Part shown: one piece after another, positions 1 to 11,198 of the stretch | How the letters are laid out: each line of letters begins with the position of its first letter | Position numbering within the stretch: the first letter of the stretch is position 1 | Origin: Capsaspora owczarzaki ATCC 30864 | Taxonomy: Eukaryota > Opisthokonta > Filasterea | Assembly (NCBI RefSeq): GCF_000151315.2 | Contig: NW_011887302.1 | Location: 1,226,913 to 1,290,912 of the forward strand | DNA length: 64,000 nucleotides | Direction: 5' to 3' | Made by a program: the position numbers and the translations under genes | Notes under the pieces: generated by a model | Told to the model about the DNA's origin: nothing | Database searches by the model: none | Seen by the model: the letters and a program-made list of their open reading frames with translations, nothing else

Positions 1-367
1 GTCTTGTTCTCCGTGGGCTTGTTCAATGAGTGTAGATGGGCAGGATTTTCGAAAAGAAAAGGGGGAAAAAGTCTGTTCAGATTCCATATTCAGCTCCCTC
101 AGTCCGCCGCGCACTTTGCACTTTGGCATGTTTCAGTACGGCATCTTCAAGTTTGCTTGATTTTGCTCAACACCTGCGACCAGATTGTTTGGTTGATGCA
201 CTCCCCGGCGTTGCTGTTTTGAGCGGCAATTCCAACGGGTTTTGTTGTGGTTTTGTCTGTTGCAGTTCATCGCAAATGTAAAAACGTCAATCTCAGTGTC
301 ACAATCTCAGTCTTTCAGTCTCAATCTCTCAGTCGTTCAGTCTCTCTTTTTTCCCCCCACAGCAATC
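1..367. other. Upstream spacer and 5' region of the V-ATPase accessory subunit gene
   Basis: No convincing coding exon is visible. The last 90 bases before the ATG at 368 are a pyrimidine-rich stretch of repeated TCAGTCTC-like units running into TTTTTTCCCCCCACAG. This could be a 5' UTR or, because it ends in a good acceptor-like CAG at 360-362, the end of an unseen 5' UTR intron. Confidence 0.4.
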
Positions 368-2179
368 ATGCTTCGCTCATCGCTGGCTTTGCTTTTGGCT
401 TTTGCAGCCGTGTTTGCCGCAGCGTCGACGTCTGCGCCTCTCTTGGCGTGGTCCAGCCACCCGTGAGCAAACACCCCCCTCCTCCCTCCTCCAACATACT
501 CTGACTAAGAGACCAGCAGCCTGCGACTCGAGAGAGAGAGGAAGAGAGTGATGAAGAGGGGAAAGCAGATGGGGTGAAGCGTGCCCCTCCGGCTGGTCTT
601 CCTTCCCCCTCGCCCCCCCCCAGCGCCAGAGCAGCGACAGAGCGACAGTCAGACAGTCAGCGACAGTGACAGTGACAGTGACAGTGACTCAACGATCACC
701 TCAACAAGAAGAAGAAGAAGAAAAGAGAGAGAGAAATAGAAAAACAAAGCTTGGTTTTTTTTTTTTTTTTTTCCATTGGAAATCGCGTGGCTTCGTTTTT
801 TTTTTTTCCCCTTTTCTTTTGAGTTGTTGTTCTTCAGCCTGTGACTGTGACTGTGACTGTTCCTGTTGCCTGCGATCACACACACACACTCGGTCATTCC
901 ATCCATCTCTCAACTGCACTTTTCGTCGTCTGCTTCGTTTTCCCCACTTTTTTTTTTTCTTCTTTCTTTCCAATGCATTTTCAATACAAGTCATATGCTT
1001 TTTTTTTTTTTTGTGATTTTTTCCAGTTTTTTTCCCCAACTTTTTTTTTTTTTTTTTTTTTTTTTGTATTTTTCCCTTCCTTCCTTCTTTCTTTGCATTC
1101 AACTTTCAACTTTCAACTTTCAACTTTGAACTTCGACTCACTTTTCTTCTTATTCTTCGTCTTCTTCTTGTTGTTTATGTTTTGTTGGGTTTGACAGCGT
1201 CTTCTTGGCACCCGGCGCACCCGCTGCTGCTGCTGCAGAGCCAAAGTCACCGCTCGCTGCCATCCCCGCGCTGCGCAGCTACCTCAACCCGGACACGCTC
1301 GCTGCCCCGTCCGTCGTCGTCGTCTTTGTCCAGAATGCCTTCTCATCGCAGGAGGTTGCTCGCTTTGGCGGCTTCCACGTCGCGCACTCGTCCGTCTCCA
1401 ACATTCGCGCCCTGCTCCAGTCGAGCACCTCGAGCCTCGCCACAGAGTACTCGAACGACGCCACCCTCGTCGCGCACCTCTCCGCTGCTGCCACGGGCAA
1501 GCTCGTCGAGCTCTCTTCTGCCCAGCTCGCCGCCGCCGAGGCCCTCCCCTTCACCCTCTCTGGCGACGGCCAGCTCGACGTCCTGATTGTCCGCGTCGCC
1601 AGCAACGCCGCCCAGCGCTCTGAGCAGTTCTCCGAGCTCGACCAGTTTGTCGGCCACGTCTCCCGCCTCGTTGCCGCCGCCTCCAACGGTGACTACCTCG
1701 CTGTCTTTACCAGCGACAAGCTGACCAACCGTGTCATGCAGACTGTGAGTCGAGGGGGTCGAGGGGGCTGCTTTTTATGTTTTGGTTATTGTCTTTCAGT
1801 TTTTGGATTGTGTCCTTGGTGGTGTCCTTGGTGGTGGCGTGTTGATGGGTGGGCTGTTGGCTTGTGTGTTGATGAATGTTTTTTTTTTTCTGGACAACTC
1901 ACTCTTCGCTTTTGCTGCTGCGTTTCTCCTTTTCCTTTTCCTTTTCCTTTTCCTTTTCGCGCCATCCATCTCCAGAGCTTTGCTTCGGACGTTCTTCGCC
2001 GCGATGTTAACGACACCACCAACAACACTTGGTGGACCATCCCGATTCTTATGGGCCTGTTCGTCGGCGCCATCCTCTTCTCTATTCTCCTGACCGGCGT
2101 CATTTCCATCTTCACCACTGAGACCCCCACCAAGTTTGATGATGCCAAGATCCACAAGGGTCTGCAAATCAAGCAATAA
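368..2179 (+). CDS. ATP6AP1: V-type ATPase accessory subunit (ATP6AP1/Voa1/BIG1-like)
   Basis: Three exons, 368-462, 1198-1744 and 1976-2179, give 281 residues. The first exon encodes a signal peptide (about residues 1-23) and the family-typical WSS motif. The second encodes an alanine-rich luminal domain. The third encodes a C-terminal membrane segment (WWTIPILMGLFVGAIL, followed by more hydrophobic residues) and a short cytoplasmic tail ending KGLQIKQ. This layout of signal peptide, luminal BIG1-type domain, single helix and short tail is that of ATP6AP1 and yeast Voa1, which help assemble the V-ATPase Vo sector in the ER and secretory pathway. It is closer in length to yeast Voa1 than to human ATP6AP1. 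Both introns have GTGAG donors and the frames close exactly. Intron 1 is long (735 bp) and poly-T rich. Family assignment rests on remembered motifs. Confidence 0.75.
463..1197 (+). other. Long first intron with homopyrimidine tracts
   Basis: The 735-bp intron between the signal-peptide exon and the luminal exon has a GTGAGC donor and a TTTGACAG acceptor. It contains GACAGT repeats (about 651-690), several runs of 10-20 T, and a CAACTTT repeat near 1100-1130. I see no exon or RNA gene in it. Confidence 0.7.
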
Positions 2180-2180
2180 A
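2175..2180 (+). promoter_or_regulatory. AATAAA overlapping the ATP6AP1 stop codon
   Basis: A perfect AATAAA hexamer overlaps the TAA stop at 2177-2179. If used it would give an extremely short 3' UTR. The next gene, read from the other strand, ends 240 bases away at 2420, so a short 3' UTR is plausible. It could equally be chance. Confidence 0.3.
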
Positions 2181-2419
2181 AAAGCTTGCAACTCGCAAAA
2201 GCCCCGTTCTTCTTGTGGGTTGAATGCCCTTCATTCATTTTTCCTCTTTCCACCTCCTTTTTTTTTTTGAAATGTGTGTGTGTTTTTTGTCGATGTCTTT
2301 GGTCTTTTGATTTGTTGTTGTTCCATAATTTCGTCGTGTCAGTGTAGACTCGTTGTTAAAAACAAAAAGTTGCTCAATTTTACTAGTATTGTGCTTTTTA
2401 AAATCATGACTGCTTTTCC

Positions 2420-4190
2420 TCAGCTCTCCAAAGTTTCGGTAGTGCGGGCAAAGTCCACAGCCACCGTCTTGGTTCCGGAAGAGCTGCGAGTAGCACCGAG
2501 GCGTGCAGCGCCAATGGCAGCAGACACGAGCAGACGAACGAGTTGAGGACGCGGTGTTACGTCGCCCACACCACCCCAGAAGCCCTCCCGCAGAAGATGC
2601 CAGCTCTGGAATACCGATCCGACACAGACAACGTTCAGCTTGTCAACCGACTGGAAGTGTGGAGCGCGAACGAAAGCGGGATGGTTGTTGAGAACATGAT
2701 GAACAACTTGTTTGACGAGTCAGAGCGCACACAAAAACAACAATTACCTGATCCGCAGATTGCAACACTGCACGCGTGTGCCGCCCCAAATGGTCGCCAG
2801 CTCGTCGGAAAATCTCTCGGCAAAGGCGATCACCCTTGTCGGCGCCTAGATTGCAGAGTCGGTTGAGAAACAACAATATACCTCAAGCATTCACACTCCA
2901 CTCACAAGGCTGCGAAACACACACACACTCACACACCTTCCGCCACGAGCTTGGTAAACCCGGAAAAGAATTGCTTGTCGAAATTCGAGTAAAAGTGGTT
3001 GAGCATTTCTTTACGATTTTGCGCCTACGCCGCCGTTTGCGTCCGCATAAATTCCATTCAGACATCAACGTTAGTTGCAACGTCACGTTCGCAGGAGGGT
3101 GCTGAACCCCCCTCCCCCATACATGAGGAATTCTACTCACTTGAAAGTACGCAAACATGCTCGTTTTGACGTATTCCGTGTCCAGCCCAAGCGCCGCGTT
3201 CTCGGCAGTCAAGTACTTGTCCATGTCATCAAAGACAAACTTGATGGCAGCATGCGCAATCCAGTATGCTGGAAGCAGGGCAAAACACGGCAGTGAGATT
3301 TGGGCCCAAAGTCAAATCGTGACAATAAAAACCCAAGCCTCTTCGATTTCGAGCATACCGGAGCCCTCGTCGCCCATGAAGTGACCCCAGCCGCCGCAAC
3401 CAGCAACGCCCTGGCCCTGGGCATCAATGAGCTGGCAGTTGGAGCCCGTTCCAGCAATCAAGACAATGCCACCGGCCTCACATGAAGTTGCGACCGCGCC
3501 GAACGTGTCGGTGCAAATGTCGTAGTGCTCTGCAAGGTCGGGTAGCTTGGCACGGATTCCAGCAATGATATCGCGCTGTGCCTGAGGCTGCTCTCCGCCG
3601 CTGAGCGACAATCCCTATTTGGGAAAAGCCGTGAAACAAACAATCGAAATAGTTCGGTTCAGTGGACTGTAACTCTCGCCTCTGAGACTTGATAATTCAT
3701 CACCAAATGCATCTGCACAACACGCAACACTGTACGTCGTTGAAGTGCACGGACGACCAACAAAAAACGGTGACTTGCCAGCGAGAAGAGTTTGGTTGTT
3801 GGAGCGATTCCCGCTTGACGCTTGCACTCGGCAGCCATTGCGCCAAACTCCTCAATGCACTTGTCCAGACCAACGACCTGGTGCAACATTCAATCAATCA
3901 ATCAGTCAGGGAGAGAGTCAGGCACCTCCCGTTCAGACTGCGCATTCACGATGTTCAGCCACTGCGATTTTTGAGCCATTCTCGCCGACCTCTTCACCCC
4001 CCCCCCTCCAGCCAGCCCTCAACCCAACCCCCAAGGCGGAATAGCTCGGACGAAACAGTGGCATGCGCGCTATTACCCAATGGTTGGTTGAGCCGCCGAA
4101 CGCCGTCGCCAGGATCTCGCCGGCCGCGTTCGAAATCACCATTGTCGACCTGGACGCGCCGCCCTCGACGCCACCAAACAACTCGGACAT
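2420..4190 (-). CDS. NAGK: N-acetyl-D-glucosamine kinase
   Basis: Seven exons on the minus strand (4190-4077, 3877-3779, 3614-3359, 3268-3141, 3024-2937, 2845-2748, 2650-2420) give 337 residues, close to human NAGK (344). It phosphorylates GlcNAc to GlcNAc-6-phosphate in amino-sugar salvage. The N-terminus has the ATP-binding GGVEGGASRS loop and the STNHW motif. The middle has LSLSGGEQ, GTGSNCQLI and GCGGWGHFMGDEGS, hallmarks of the BadF/NAGK sugar-kinase fold. The C-terminus carries CVGSVFQSW and AIGAARLGA. All frames close. Intron 2 must use a GC donor (GCAAGT, 3778-3773) to keep LFSL-GLSLSGG intact; the nearby GTCACC would break the frame. The gene is convergent with ATP6AP1 and followed upstream by UBA1 on the same strand. 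Confidence 0.93.
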
Positions 4191-4311
4191 GGCTTGTGCA
4201 CAATAAAAATAATGAAATTAATGAATGACTTGAACAACGAAACGAAAATGGAGCGGAAAAGTGGAAAAAGACGTTGGGTAATTTTGAAATCACAAGCACA
4301 CAAACACGACT

Positions 4312-4317
4312 TTTATT
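4312..4317 (-). promoter_or_regulatory. Polyadenylation signal AATAAA for UBA1
   Basis: Plus-strand TTTATT reads AATAAA on the minus strand, 26 bases downstream of the UBA1 stop at 4344. Position and sequence suit a polyadenylation signal; only about 120 bases separate it from the NAGK start codon. Confidence 0.5.
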
Positions 4318-4343
4318 GTTGCAAGAATTGTGTTTTTGTTTTG

Positions 4344-7006
4344 TTACTTGGGAAGCAAGTAACGGACGTAGGGGGTGTCGACATCCTCACCATCCAAGTC
4401 GCAGCAGCCAATCTCAAACACGAGCGTCCGGGTGTGCTCGGGAATCTTGTTCTTCGACACGAGCTCCACAATCTCGCTCATTCTGACCAAAAAAAGCCAT
4501 CAACGATGAGCAAGCCGACAAAGCAAGCATCCCCTCACCCTCTTCACTCATCTTCAAAAAAATCAAGTAACATACTTCATGTTGATGCGCTCCTTCTTCT
4601 TGGCAGGCTGGAAGGAAACATAGAGCATCGAATGGCCGCACGAAATCATCGTCACATCGAGCTTGTGCTCACGCTCAAAGTACTCGAGGAATTGGCCAAG
4701 AGTGAGCTCGCCCTGGATGTCAAAGCGATCCCACAGAGACCACTCGACCTCGTTGTACTGCGCCGGAATTTAAAACCCCCAAAAACGAACAGGATGAGTT
4801 TTTCACCAACAACCAGCGAACTCAAACTCTCAGCATGAATCCTACCTTGAGCTTGGGCGCGGCAATCGGCTCCGAGAAGCCAAAGAAGGGCAAGGCCAAG
4901 TTCACAAAGCCATTCTTGAACGTCTCAATCTTCTTGGCGCCTTGAACAAGCTGTGGGGGAGGGTAGGGTTTTTGTGTAAATTCAAACCAAATTCAAAAAG
5001 AAAATCAGCACTCTCGTCACTCTCAAAGCTGCTCTCCTCATCCCTCAGACAAACAAAACGACCACGCACCTTGATCAACTCGAGGCACACAAGACCAACA
5101 ACCAGAGCAGTGGTGGTGGCAATGGCGGGAATGATCTTGCCAGCAATCAGCTTGGACTTGTGGCGGTCGGCGGGCGCAATGCCATAGTTGGCGGCACGGA
5201 GGTTGGAGGTGGCGGTGATGAAGTCCATGTGGAAGTTCGTGTCGTCGTCCTTCTCAAACTCGACGGGCTTGAGCCGGTAGCCGGCAAGCGTGGCGGTGGC
5301 CGGGAGCTGCGAGACCAGACGGTCGATTTGCTCCTGGTCGGAGCCGCCGGCGTTCGCAGCAGCTTGGGCGGCAGCGGCAGCCTCGCTCTCGTTGGCGTGG
5401 ATCTTGACGCCCTGCTTGGGAGTGAAGGTGGGGACGGCGGAGCGGGCAATGACTTCGCGGAAGGTGTCGCGGTTGGTGTGGCCCTTCAGCCCATAGTTGA
5501 AGGCACGCAGGTTGGCGCCGGCGACGACAAAGTCCATGTGCAGCTCATTCGACGAGTCGAACGCAAGCGCGGTGGGGCAGCGCTTGGGGCCCGACCAGAA
5601 GGGCTGGCCGGTGGTGGTGAGCTGGTCTGGCGGGAAGTTGTACAGGAGCTGCTTGATTTGGTTGGCAAACCAGTCCTCAAAGCGCAGGCGCGCCCAGGCA
5701 ATGCAGTCCTCGAAGGTGAGGGGCTTGTCCGACACGAGCGTCTCCTTGACAGCCTCAAAGGTCTCGATCGCCTGGGCCTGGGGCTGGCGCGAGGTGGTCT
5801 CGACAAAGGCCGCCGAGCCAGCGAGGTATTGGTTGGCGCTCTCGGGCTTTTGGGTGAAGATGCCCTCAAAGTTCTCGCGCGCCCATTGCAGGGTGTGCTC
5901 GATGGCGTTGGGGAAGTTCTTGAGCGTGCAGATGGGAATGCCCTTCTCCGGGGGATCCTGGGACGACGAGTACGACTCGGTCAGGAAGGGCACAATGACC
6001 TGCGAGTTGGCCTTGGTGCCGAGGGTGCCCGACTCGAGCAAGGGCTTGCAGTAGAAGACGCAGCGGCGATCCATGTACTGACGGGCGTCGACGTTGTCGA
6101 GCGCGTTCGCCACACCGTCGAGCGAGTTGAAAAAGTCGTCATTGTACAGGCCCTCCGTGTCAAGGCCGACGCGGTTTTGGTGGGCAATCACGTTGATGGC
6201 GGGGTTCATGGTCTTGACAGCCTTGGCAGCCGTGTTGGACTTGAGCTGCTGCACGTCCCAAGGGCGGAAGAGGAATTGGCGGTTGAGGTTGCTCTTTTCG
6301 ATCGTGTCCATGTCAGTCACAATCACCTGACCGGCAGGGCCCGCGGAAACGCCCATCATGGCCCAGTTCTTGAGCATCTCGCAGCCAATGGCGCCAGAGC
6401 CGACCAGGAAGTACTTGAGGTCGCCGAGCTTGTTCTGGAAGTTGGAGCCAAACACGGCCACCTGCGCGTCGTAGCGCGAGCCGGTCGGCTGGAAGAGGGC
6501 CTCAGGCAGCGTGGTAATGTCGACGCCCTCGGGCAGCGACTCAAAGCTGTCAAAGTAGAGGTACTGCAGGACGGGGTGGAACTTGCCAGAGCACGCCTTG
6601 AGCACCTCCTGGGCTGCAATGCCACCAATGACCGCGTTCATCGGGCAGACGTCGCCAATCGCGCCGTAAGCGAACAGGGTGAGCAGCTTTTCGTCAATCT
6701 CGGGCTTGTCAGCGTGCGCGGCGGCAATCGTCTTGGCCAATGCAATGACCTGGCCAGCATCGTGCGCGTTGTGAGCACGCGGCAGAACGCCACCGTTGGC
6801 AGCGCGGAACTGGTCAAGTGCCTGGAAGGCAATGTGGAATTGCTGCGGGCGGTCCATCTTGGCAAAGTCGGTAAAGACAAACTCGGGGTGGACGAGCGAG
6901 TCGCGGAGCGATTTCTATATTATTTTTCCCCGACCAGACAGAGAGGTCGAGTGTGTGAGGGAATGACGGTTGAAGGAATGAGCAACAAAAAAAACAAACA
7001 AGAAGG

Positions 7007-7040
<34 letters not shown>

Positions 7041-8763
7041 AAAAAAAAAAGTGGACAGCGGAAACTCACGAATGCAAGAGTCTTGGGCTGCTTGACCTGG
7101 GTGGCAGTGCCGCCACGAACATAGTCGGACAGGCCAGTGGTGTCGCCAATGCTGAAAGTGTACGGACCAAGCACCTTGATGGGGCGGGCAGCTGCGTGGT
7201 TGAGCTCGGTCATGCCTTGGACCTCGTGGAAGGAGACATAGTCGCCGTCCTCAAAGCCGTGGCGGGTTTCGTCGAGGCAAGTGACAATGCTTTGGCTTTC
7301 CTGGAATGCATGAAGAGTGGGGGAGGGAGTGAATGGAGATGAAGCGGGTGGGACGAGACAAAAGAAGAGAAAATAATTTTGGTGGCATACCTTTGTGATG
7401 GAGGCAATCATGGCGGACAGGGGCTGCTCGCCGTTGGTATCGCTAACAACAAAAGAGCTGCCAAAGTCGCAGAAGAGCTCACTGTAGAAAGAGAAAACGA
7501 TGAGCAATCAAAGCAAATGACAAAATCACCAAACCAAAAAAAGCAACGGGCAAACTCACCCAACAAGACCACGAGTAATGGCAGAGATGAAGCCAATGTT
7601 GTGTGCATGTGTAAAGTCGTTGACGGCCAATTGCTCGGCAAGGGTCGAGTTGGTCAGAACGACAACCTGGAAGCGAGCGAGCACCTCGGGCGTGAGGGGA
7701 CCAGCGTGCACGTCGATGGGCACGTACGAGTTGAGCTCGGAAATGCGCGGCAGCGTGACGGCAGCGCGGTTCTGGCCGACGTCCTCGGGCCGCAGGAAGA
7801 ACTGCGACGAAAGGTCGGCAACCTCGACCGCCTCGGGGTCGTGCAGAGTGACCGACTTGACGCCGGCGAGCACAACGTTCTTGGCAATCTCGACACCGAG
7901 GCCCTTCAGACCCGAAATGAGCACGTTGGAGACGCTCATCTTCTTCATGGCCTCATGACCGAGCACGTACCTGGAAGAGAAGGGGGGGGGAGCAGAGGTA
8001 ATGAGGCAAAGGGTGAGATGCTTTGTTTGTGACCAAAAGCAACGACAGGAGGAGCATCGCCTCATTTTTCTCCGTGGTCATTGAAACAAAGCGAAAGACG
8101 ATGGGATGATGGTGGGATGACCGAACGAGGGATGCGGTCCACGTCATGCTTGTTTGGTTGTTTGGCTGTTTTAGCTGGTCACCAACAACAAAACTGATTG
8201 TGCCTGTTGCTCTGTTCGTCGTCGTCGTTGTCGTGCGTATCATGATCTTCCTCATTCTGCTGCCTGGTTGCGAGGAGTTGAGTGACGTGCTGAGTTGCGA
8301 GCCAGCAATGATTACGCCATCCGTTGTTGTGTCAATCCAACATCACAGTCAGCCAAAAAAAAAAAAAAAAAAAAAAAAAAGAAGCGAGACGATTTCCAGC
8401 CTTCTTCTATCGTCGTCGGTTTGCGTTTGCTCGGCTGTGGCAAACAAAGAGCAATGCGTGCGAGATGCCCCATGCTGATGCTGGAGCGAGCCGAGCCGCT
8501 TTGAGCCGCTTTGGGGTTGGGCGGTGAACGAACGATGACAACTCAGCGGAAGAAAAAAAACAATAAAAAAATAAAAATCGCGTTTCGTTCATTGTGTGTT
8601 GATGGAGCTTCCTATTTGCTTACAGCTGGCGCGAGTACAGGCTCTCGTCGATCGCAGGGGCAGCAGTCGTGTTGGTCGTGTCCATTGGAGTCTACAGCAG
8701 TGGCGGAATGCACAGCAGTTGGACCAAAAAAAAAAAAAGCGAACAAAAGTGAGATGATGAACC

Positions 8764-8804
<41 letters not shown>

Positions 8805-8906
8805 CGCGTTTCAGCAGAATTTGCATTGCGTTTTGTTTCCAGAAAAAAAAAAAAAAAAAAAAGAGATCGCAACAAAAGAGAAAAAGCAAAAAAAACTCAC
8901 CGCCAT
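4344..8906 (-). CDS. UBA1: Ubiquitin-activating enzyme E1
   Basis: Nine exons (8906-8901, 8691-8624, 7970-7560, 7481-7391, 7300-7070, 6914-5070, 4950-4846, 4757-4576, 4482-4344) give 1025 residues, near the 1058 of human UBA1. E1 adenylates ubiquitin and passes it as a thioester to E2 enzymes. Visible landmarks are [15 protein letters not shown] at the N-terminus, the first adenylation half ([12 protein letters not shown]), the second ([28 protein letters not shown]), the catalytic cysteine in [14 protein letters not shown] (about Cys598), [14 protein letters not shown], and a C-terminal ubiquitin-fold domain ending YVRYLLPK. The first coding exon is proposed to be only ATG-GCG before GTGAGT at 8900, because the next exon reads in frame back to its acceptor. 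If that is wrong, translation starts at the ATG at 8685 and the protein loses four residues. Confidence 0.95.
8355..8380 (+). repeat. Poly-A tract (26 A) in UBA1 intron
   Basis: An uninterrupted run of 26 A lies within the 653-bp intron between the second and third UBA1 coding exons. On the transcribed strand it is poly-U, like other tracts in introns here. Confidence 0.9.
8765..8803 (+). repeat. Poly-A tract (39 A) in UBA1 first intron
   Basis: A 39-A run is followed by shorter A runs near 8843-8860. It lies inside the proposed 209-bp first intron of UBA1, so it is a poly-U tract in the pre-mRNA. No flanking direct repeat suggests a retroposed tail. Confidence 0.9.
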
Positions 8907-9476
8907 TTTGTCTGAGATTTGTGAATGATGAAGAAAAAAAAAAAAGGAATGAGTTTCTTAAATCGTTTGAATTTGGGATTTGGAAATTGAGAGTTGGAAG
9001 AAAAACGAAAAGTCAGACCAGAATTGCAAACTGGGCAAGTTGAGTGTTTCAGGCCAAATCGAGTGCGTACGTTTTGTTTTGTTCTCTGCACTCTCTGTTT
9101 GCAAGTCAATCGACGTCCTCCCGATGCTCATCATCAAGTCGTTTGCCATGGGCTTTAGAGAAACCATTTGTCTTTGTCAAACATTGCAGTGATGGAGAAA
9201 GAACGCGCAGTTTTAGTTCGGTTTTGGTTTTGTTCTTGGAAAGCTGGAAATACTCAAACTCCTTCTGGCCAAATCAGAATCGCGCAAAGCCACGCAGCCG
9301 CAGGATCGCGCCATCGCCCACCACAAACAAATACGACCATTTAGCATTCATTCGAGTGTCAGGTGTTTTGATTTTACAAATCTCCGACGTCTCGTCCGTT
9401 TAAAGAGGCGGATTCGAATCCAAATTGAAAACATTTCAGTCCAACTTTGTGAACAACCCGTCTCCCAACACAAGGA
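8907..9476. other. Divergent spacer between UBA1 and the secreted-protein gene
   Basis: This 570-bp interval separates two genes read away from each other, so it probably holds both promoters. It is AT-rich with A runs near 8930-8945. I see no coding exon, clear TATA box or RNA gene. Confidence 0.5.
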
Positions 9477-9945
9477 ATGCCAGCTCTCAACGCTACACAC
9501 CGATGCGCAGTGTTTGCGCTGCTCGCGCTGCTGCTGCTGCTGGCAGTGTCATCGGTTTCCGCCGCACCAATCAACAACAACAACAACATGGCCGATTCCT
9601 CCGCCATCGATGCGCCACCCCACCCGCCTGCGTGGCCCACCTACTTTTACGCAAACTACACCGTCTTCTACCAGCCGTACGGTCCGTACTGGCAGTCCGC
9701 GGGCGGCGGTGAGGTCTTTTACGACCACTCCCTTCCCGCAATGCGATCTTCGTACAAGCAGTGGTGCGCGCCCATGTTTGAGAATCCGACCGCGTACAAC
9801 TTTACCTGCGAGTTCCTGTTTGTGAACGACACTGCCTACTGTAAAGAGCGGCGAGCTGGCATGCAGTGGTGGGGCCCCCCTCGAAGTTGACTCACCCGTT
9901 TGTTTTGGTTTGGGATGCACACCCCTTTTCCCCTTTCCAACAAAA

Positions 9946-9984
<39 letters not shown>

Positions 9985-10408
9985 ACACACACACACACGC
10001 GCAGACCTCAACAATGGCGACCCATCGCACCCGCCGTGCTGCGTTTTCATGACGCCATTTGCGCCGCCCAAGCCAGACTTTTTCGGCGATGCAAAGTACG
10101 CCGGTGAGACGGTCATGCATGCGCAAAACACGACCATCTGGCACAAGGAGGGCTTTGGATACCTCTCGTACGACGTCTATGGCAAGCCCAGCGATTCGTA
10201 CTACCCCGCCAGTCTGTGGGGTCCTCTGGCCGATGGCTACCTCGAAATCGACTACGCCTGGTTTGATGCGAGCGTTCGTCCGGATCCCGTTCATTTTGCC
10301 GTGCCCGCGCAGTGCCAGAGCTCACCAGCATGCGAGGACTTTGCGTCCTTCTCCAGCGTGCGTCTTCAGCTTCCGCTCGCGGGGCATGTCAAGTACGAGC
10401 GGGTTTGA
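9477..10408 (+). CDS. Secreted cysteine-containing protein of unknown function
   Basis: Two exons, 9477-9840 and 10005-10408, give 255 residues. Residues 1 to about 29 form a signal peptide (VFALLALLLLLAVSSVSA). The mature part is rich in Tyr, Trp and Phe, has several N-glycosylation sequons (NYT, NFT, NDT, NTT) and Cys residues including WCAP, TCEF, PCCVF, AQC and PAC. The exon 1 donor is GTAAAG and the acceptor follows a (CA)n tract; the frame closes at Tyr. I recall uncharacterised secreted proteins of protists and algae with a similar WC...CC...W...G pattern, possibly related to the ependymin fold, but cannot verify this. No membrane anchor is seen. Confidence 0.75.
9945..9998 (+). repeat. 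(CA)n microsatellite
   Basis: About 26 CA dinucleotides with two TA interruptions lie directly before the acceptor of the only intron in the secreted-protein gene. They stand where a polypyrimidine tract would normally be. Confidence 0.9.
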
Positions 10409-10787
10409 AGAAATCGAGCGCTCGAACGTCAGAGTCTTTTTGTGTGTGCATGGGCGTTTTAGATGAGCAGCGGTTTTTTGCTCCCCTTTTGTTGACTTTT
10501 TTGGCGAGGTTGGCTTTGTGGCTTGAGAGACACTGGCTTACAGCGCACTTGATTGGAGTTTGTGTTTGGCGATCAATGAACGTGCGCCACTTTCGACTTG
10601 TTTCGGTATTTCCCATCAAATCCCTTCTCCCTTCTCTCTCGCGGTTTGTATGCACTTTTGTTCCAAATCAAATCGACTTGCGCTGATCAGTCCATTCCAA
10701 ATCGAGAATTCATTCACTCTTAGATTTTTTACCAATCTCAAACCTTTCATTTGTTTTTTTTTTTTGCTTTTGTTCGTTTTCGCACAC
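10409..10787 (+). other. Spacer between the secreted-protein gene and IMPDH
   Basis: This 379-bp interval holds the 3' UTR of the upstream gene and the promoter and 5' UTR of IMPDH. It is T-rich, with a run of 12 T about 30 bases before the IMPDH start. Nothing else is recognisable. Confidence 0.4.
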
Positions 10788-11166
10788 ATGGCTTCCTCAT
10801 CCTCTTCAATGCTCCCTGCTGCCGATGCGCTGTCGTACGGCGTCGAGGAGTTCCGGTCTGCCGATGGTCTCACTGTCACTGAGCTCATGTCCAGCGGCGT
10901 CGGTATCACCTACAACGACTTTCTCGTCATGCCTGGCTTTGTCGGCTTTGGCTCGGACGAAGTGGTAAAGCGTTCCTTTCTCTTGCTTTGTTCTCGATTC
11001 TTCCACTTCCACTTCCACCCCCTCCTTCCTCCTTCCGTCATCTCCACATCAATGTGATTCTTTTGTTCAATGTCTTCCTTGCGTCTCTGTCGCTCATCGC
11101 GACCTCTCTCAATCATGGCAATGGGCGAGTGGGACTGTGGCCTCGGCGTCTTTGTGGCCACATTTG

Positions 11167-11198
<32 letters not shown>

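Noticed and set aside
666-1194. Small open frames in the first ATP6AP1 intron
   Set aside because: They encode only Phe, Lys or Ser homopolymers from T and A tracts.
3773-3779. GTCACC as donor of NAGK intron 2
   Set aside because: It shifts the reading frame and destroys the conserved SLSGG motif; the GC donor two codons earlier does not.
5160-7124. 654-codon open frame antisense to UBA1
   Set aside because: It is a shadow produced by the GC-ending codon bias of the conserved E1 exon on the other strand; it shows no domain and crosses UBA1 introns.
8765-8803. Poly-A run as a possible retroposed SINE or processed pseudogene tail
   Set aside because: No adjacent repeat body and no flanking target-site duplication; it fits the general intronic poly-U habit.
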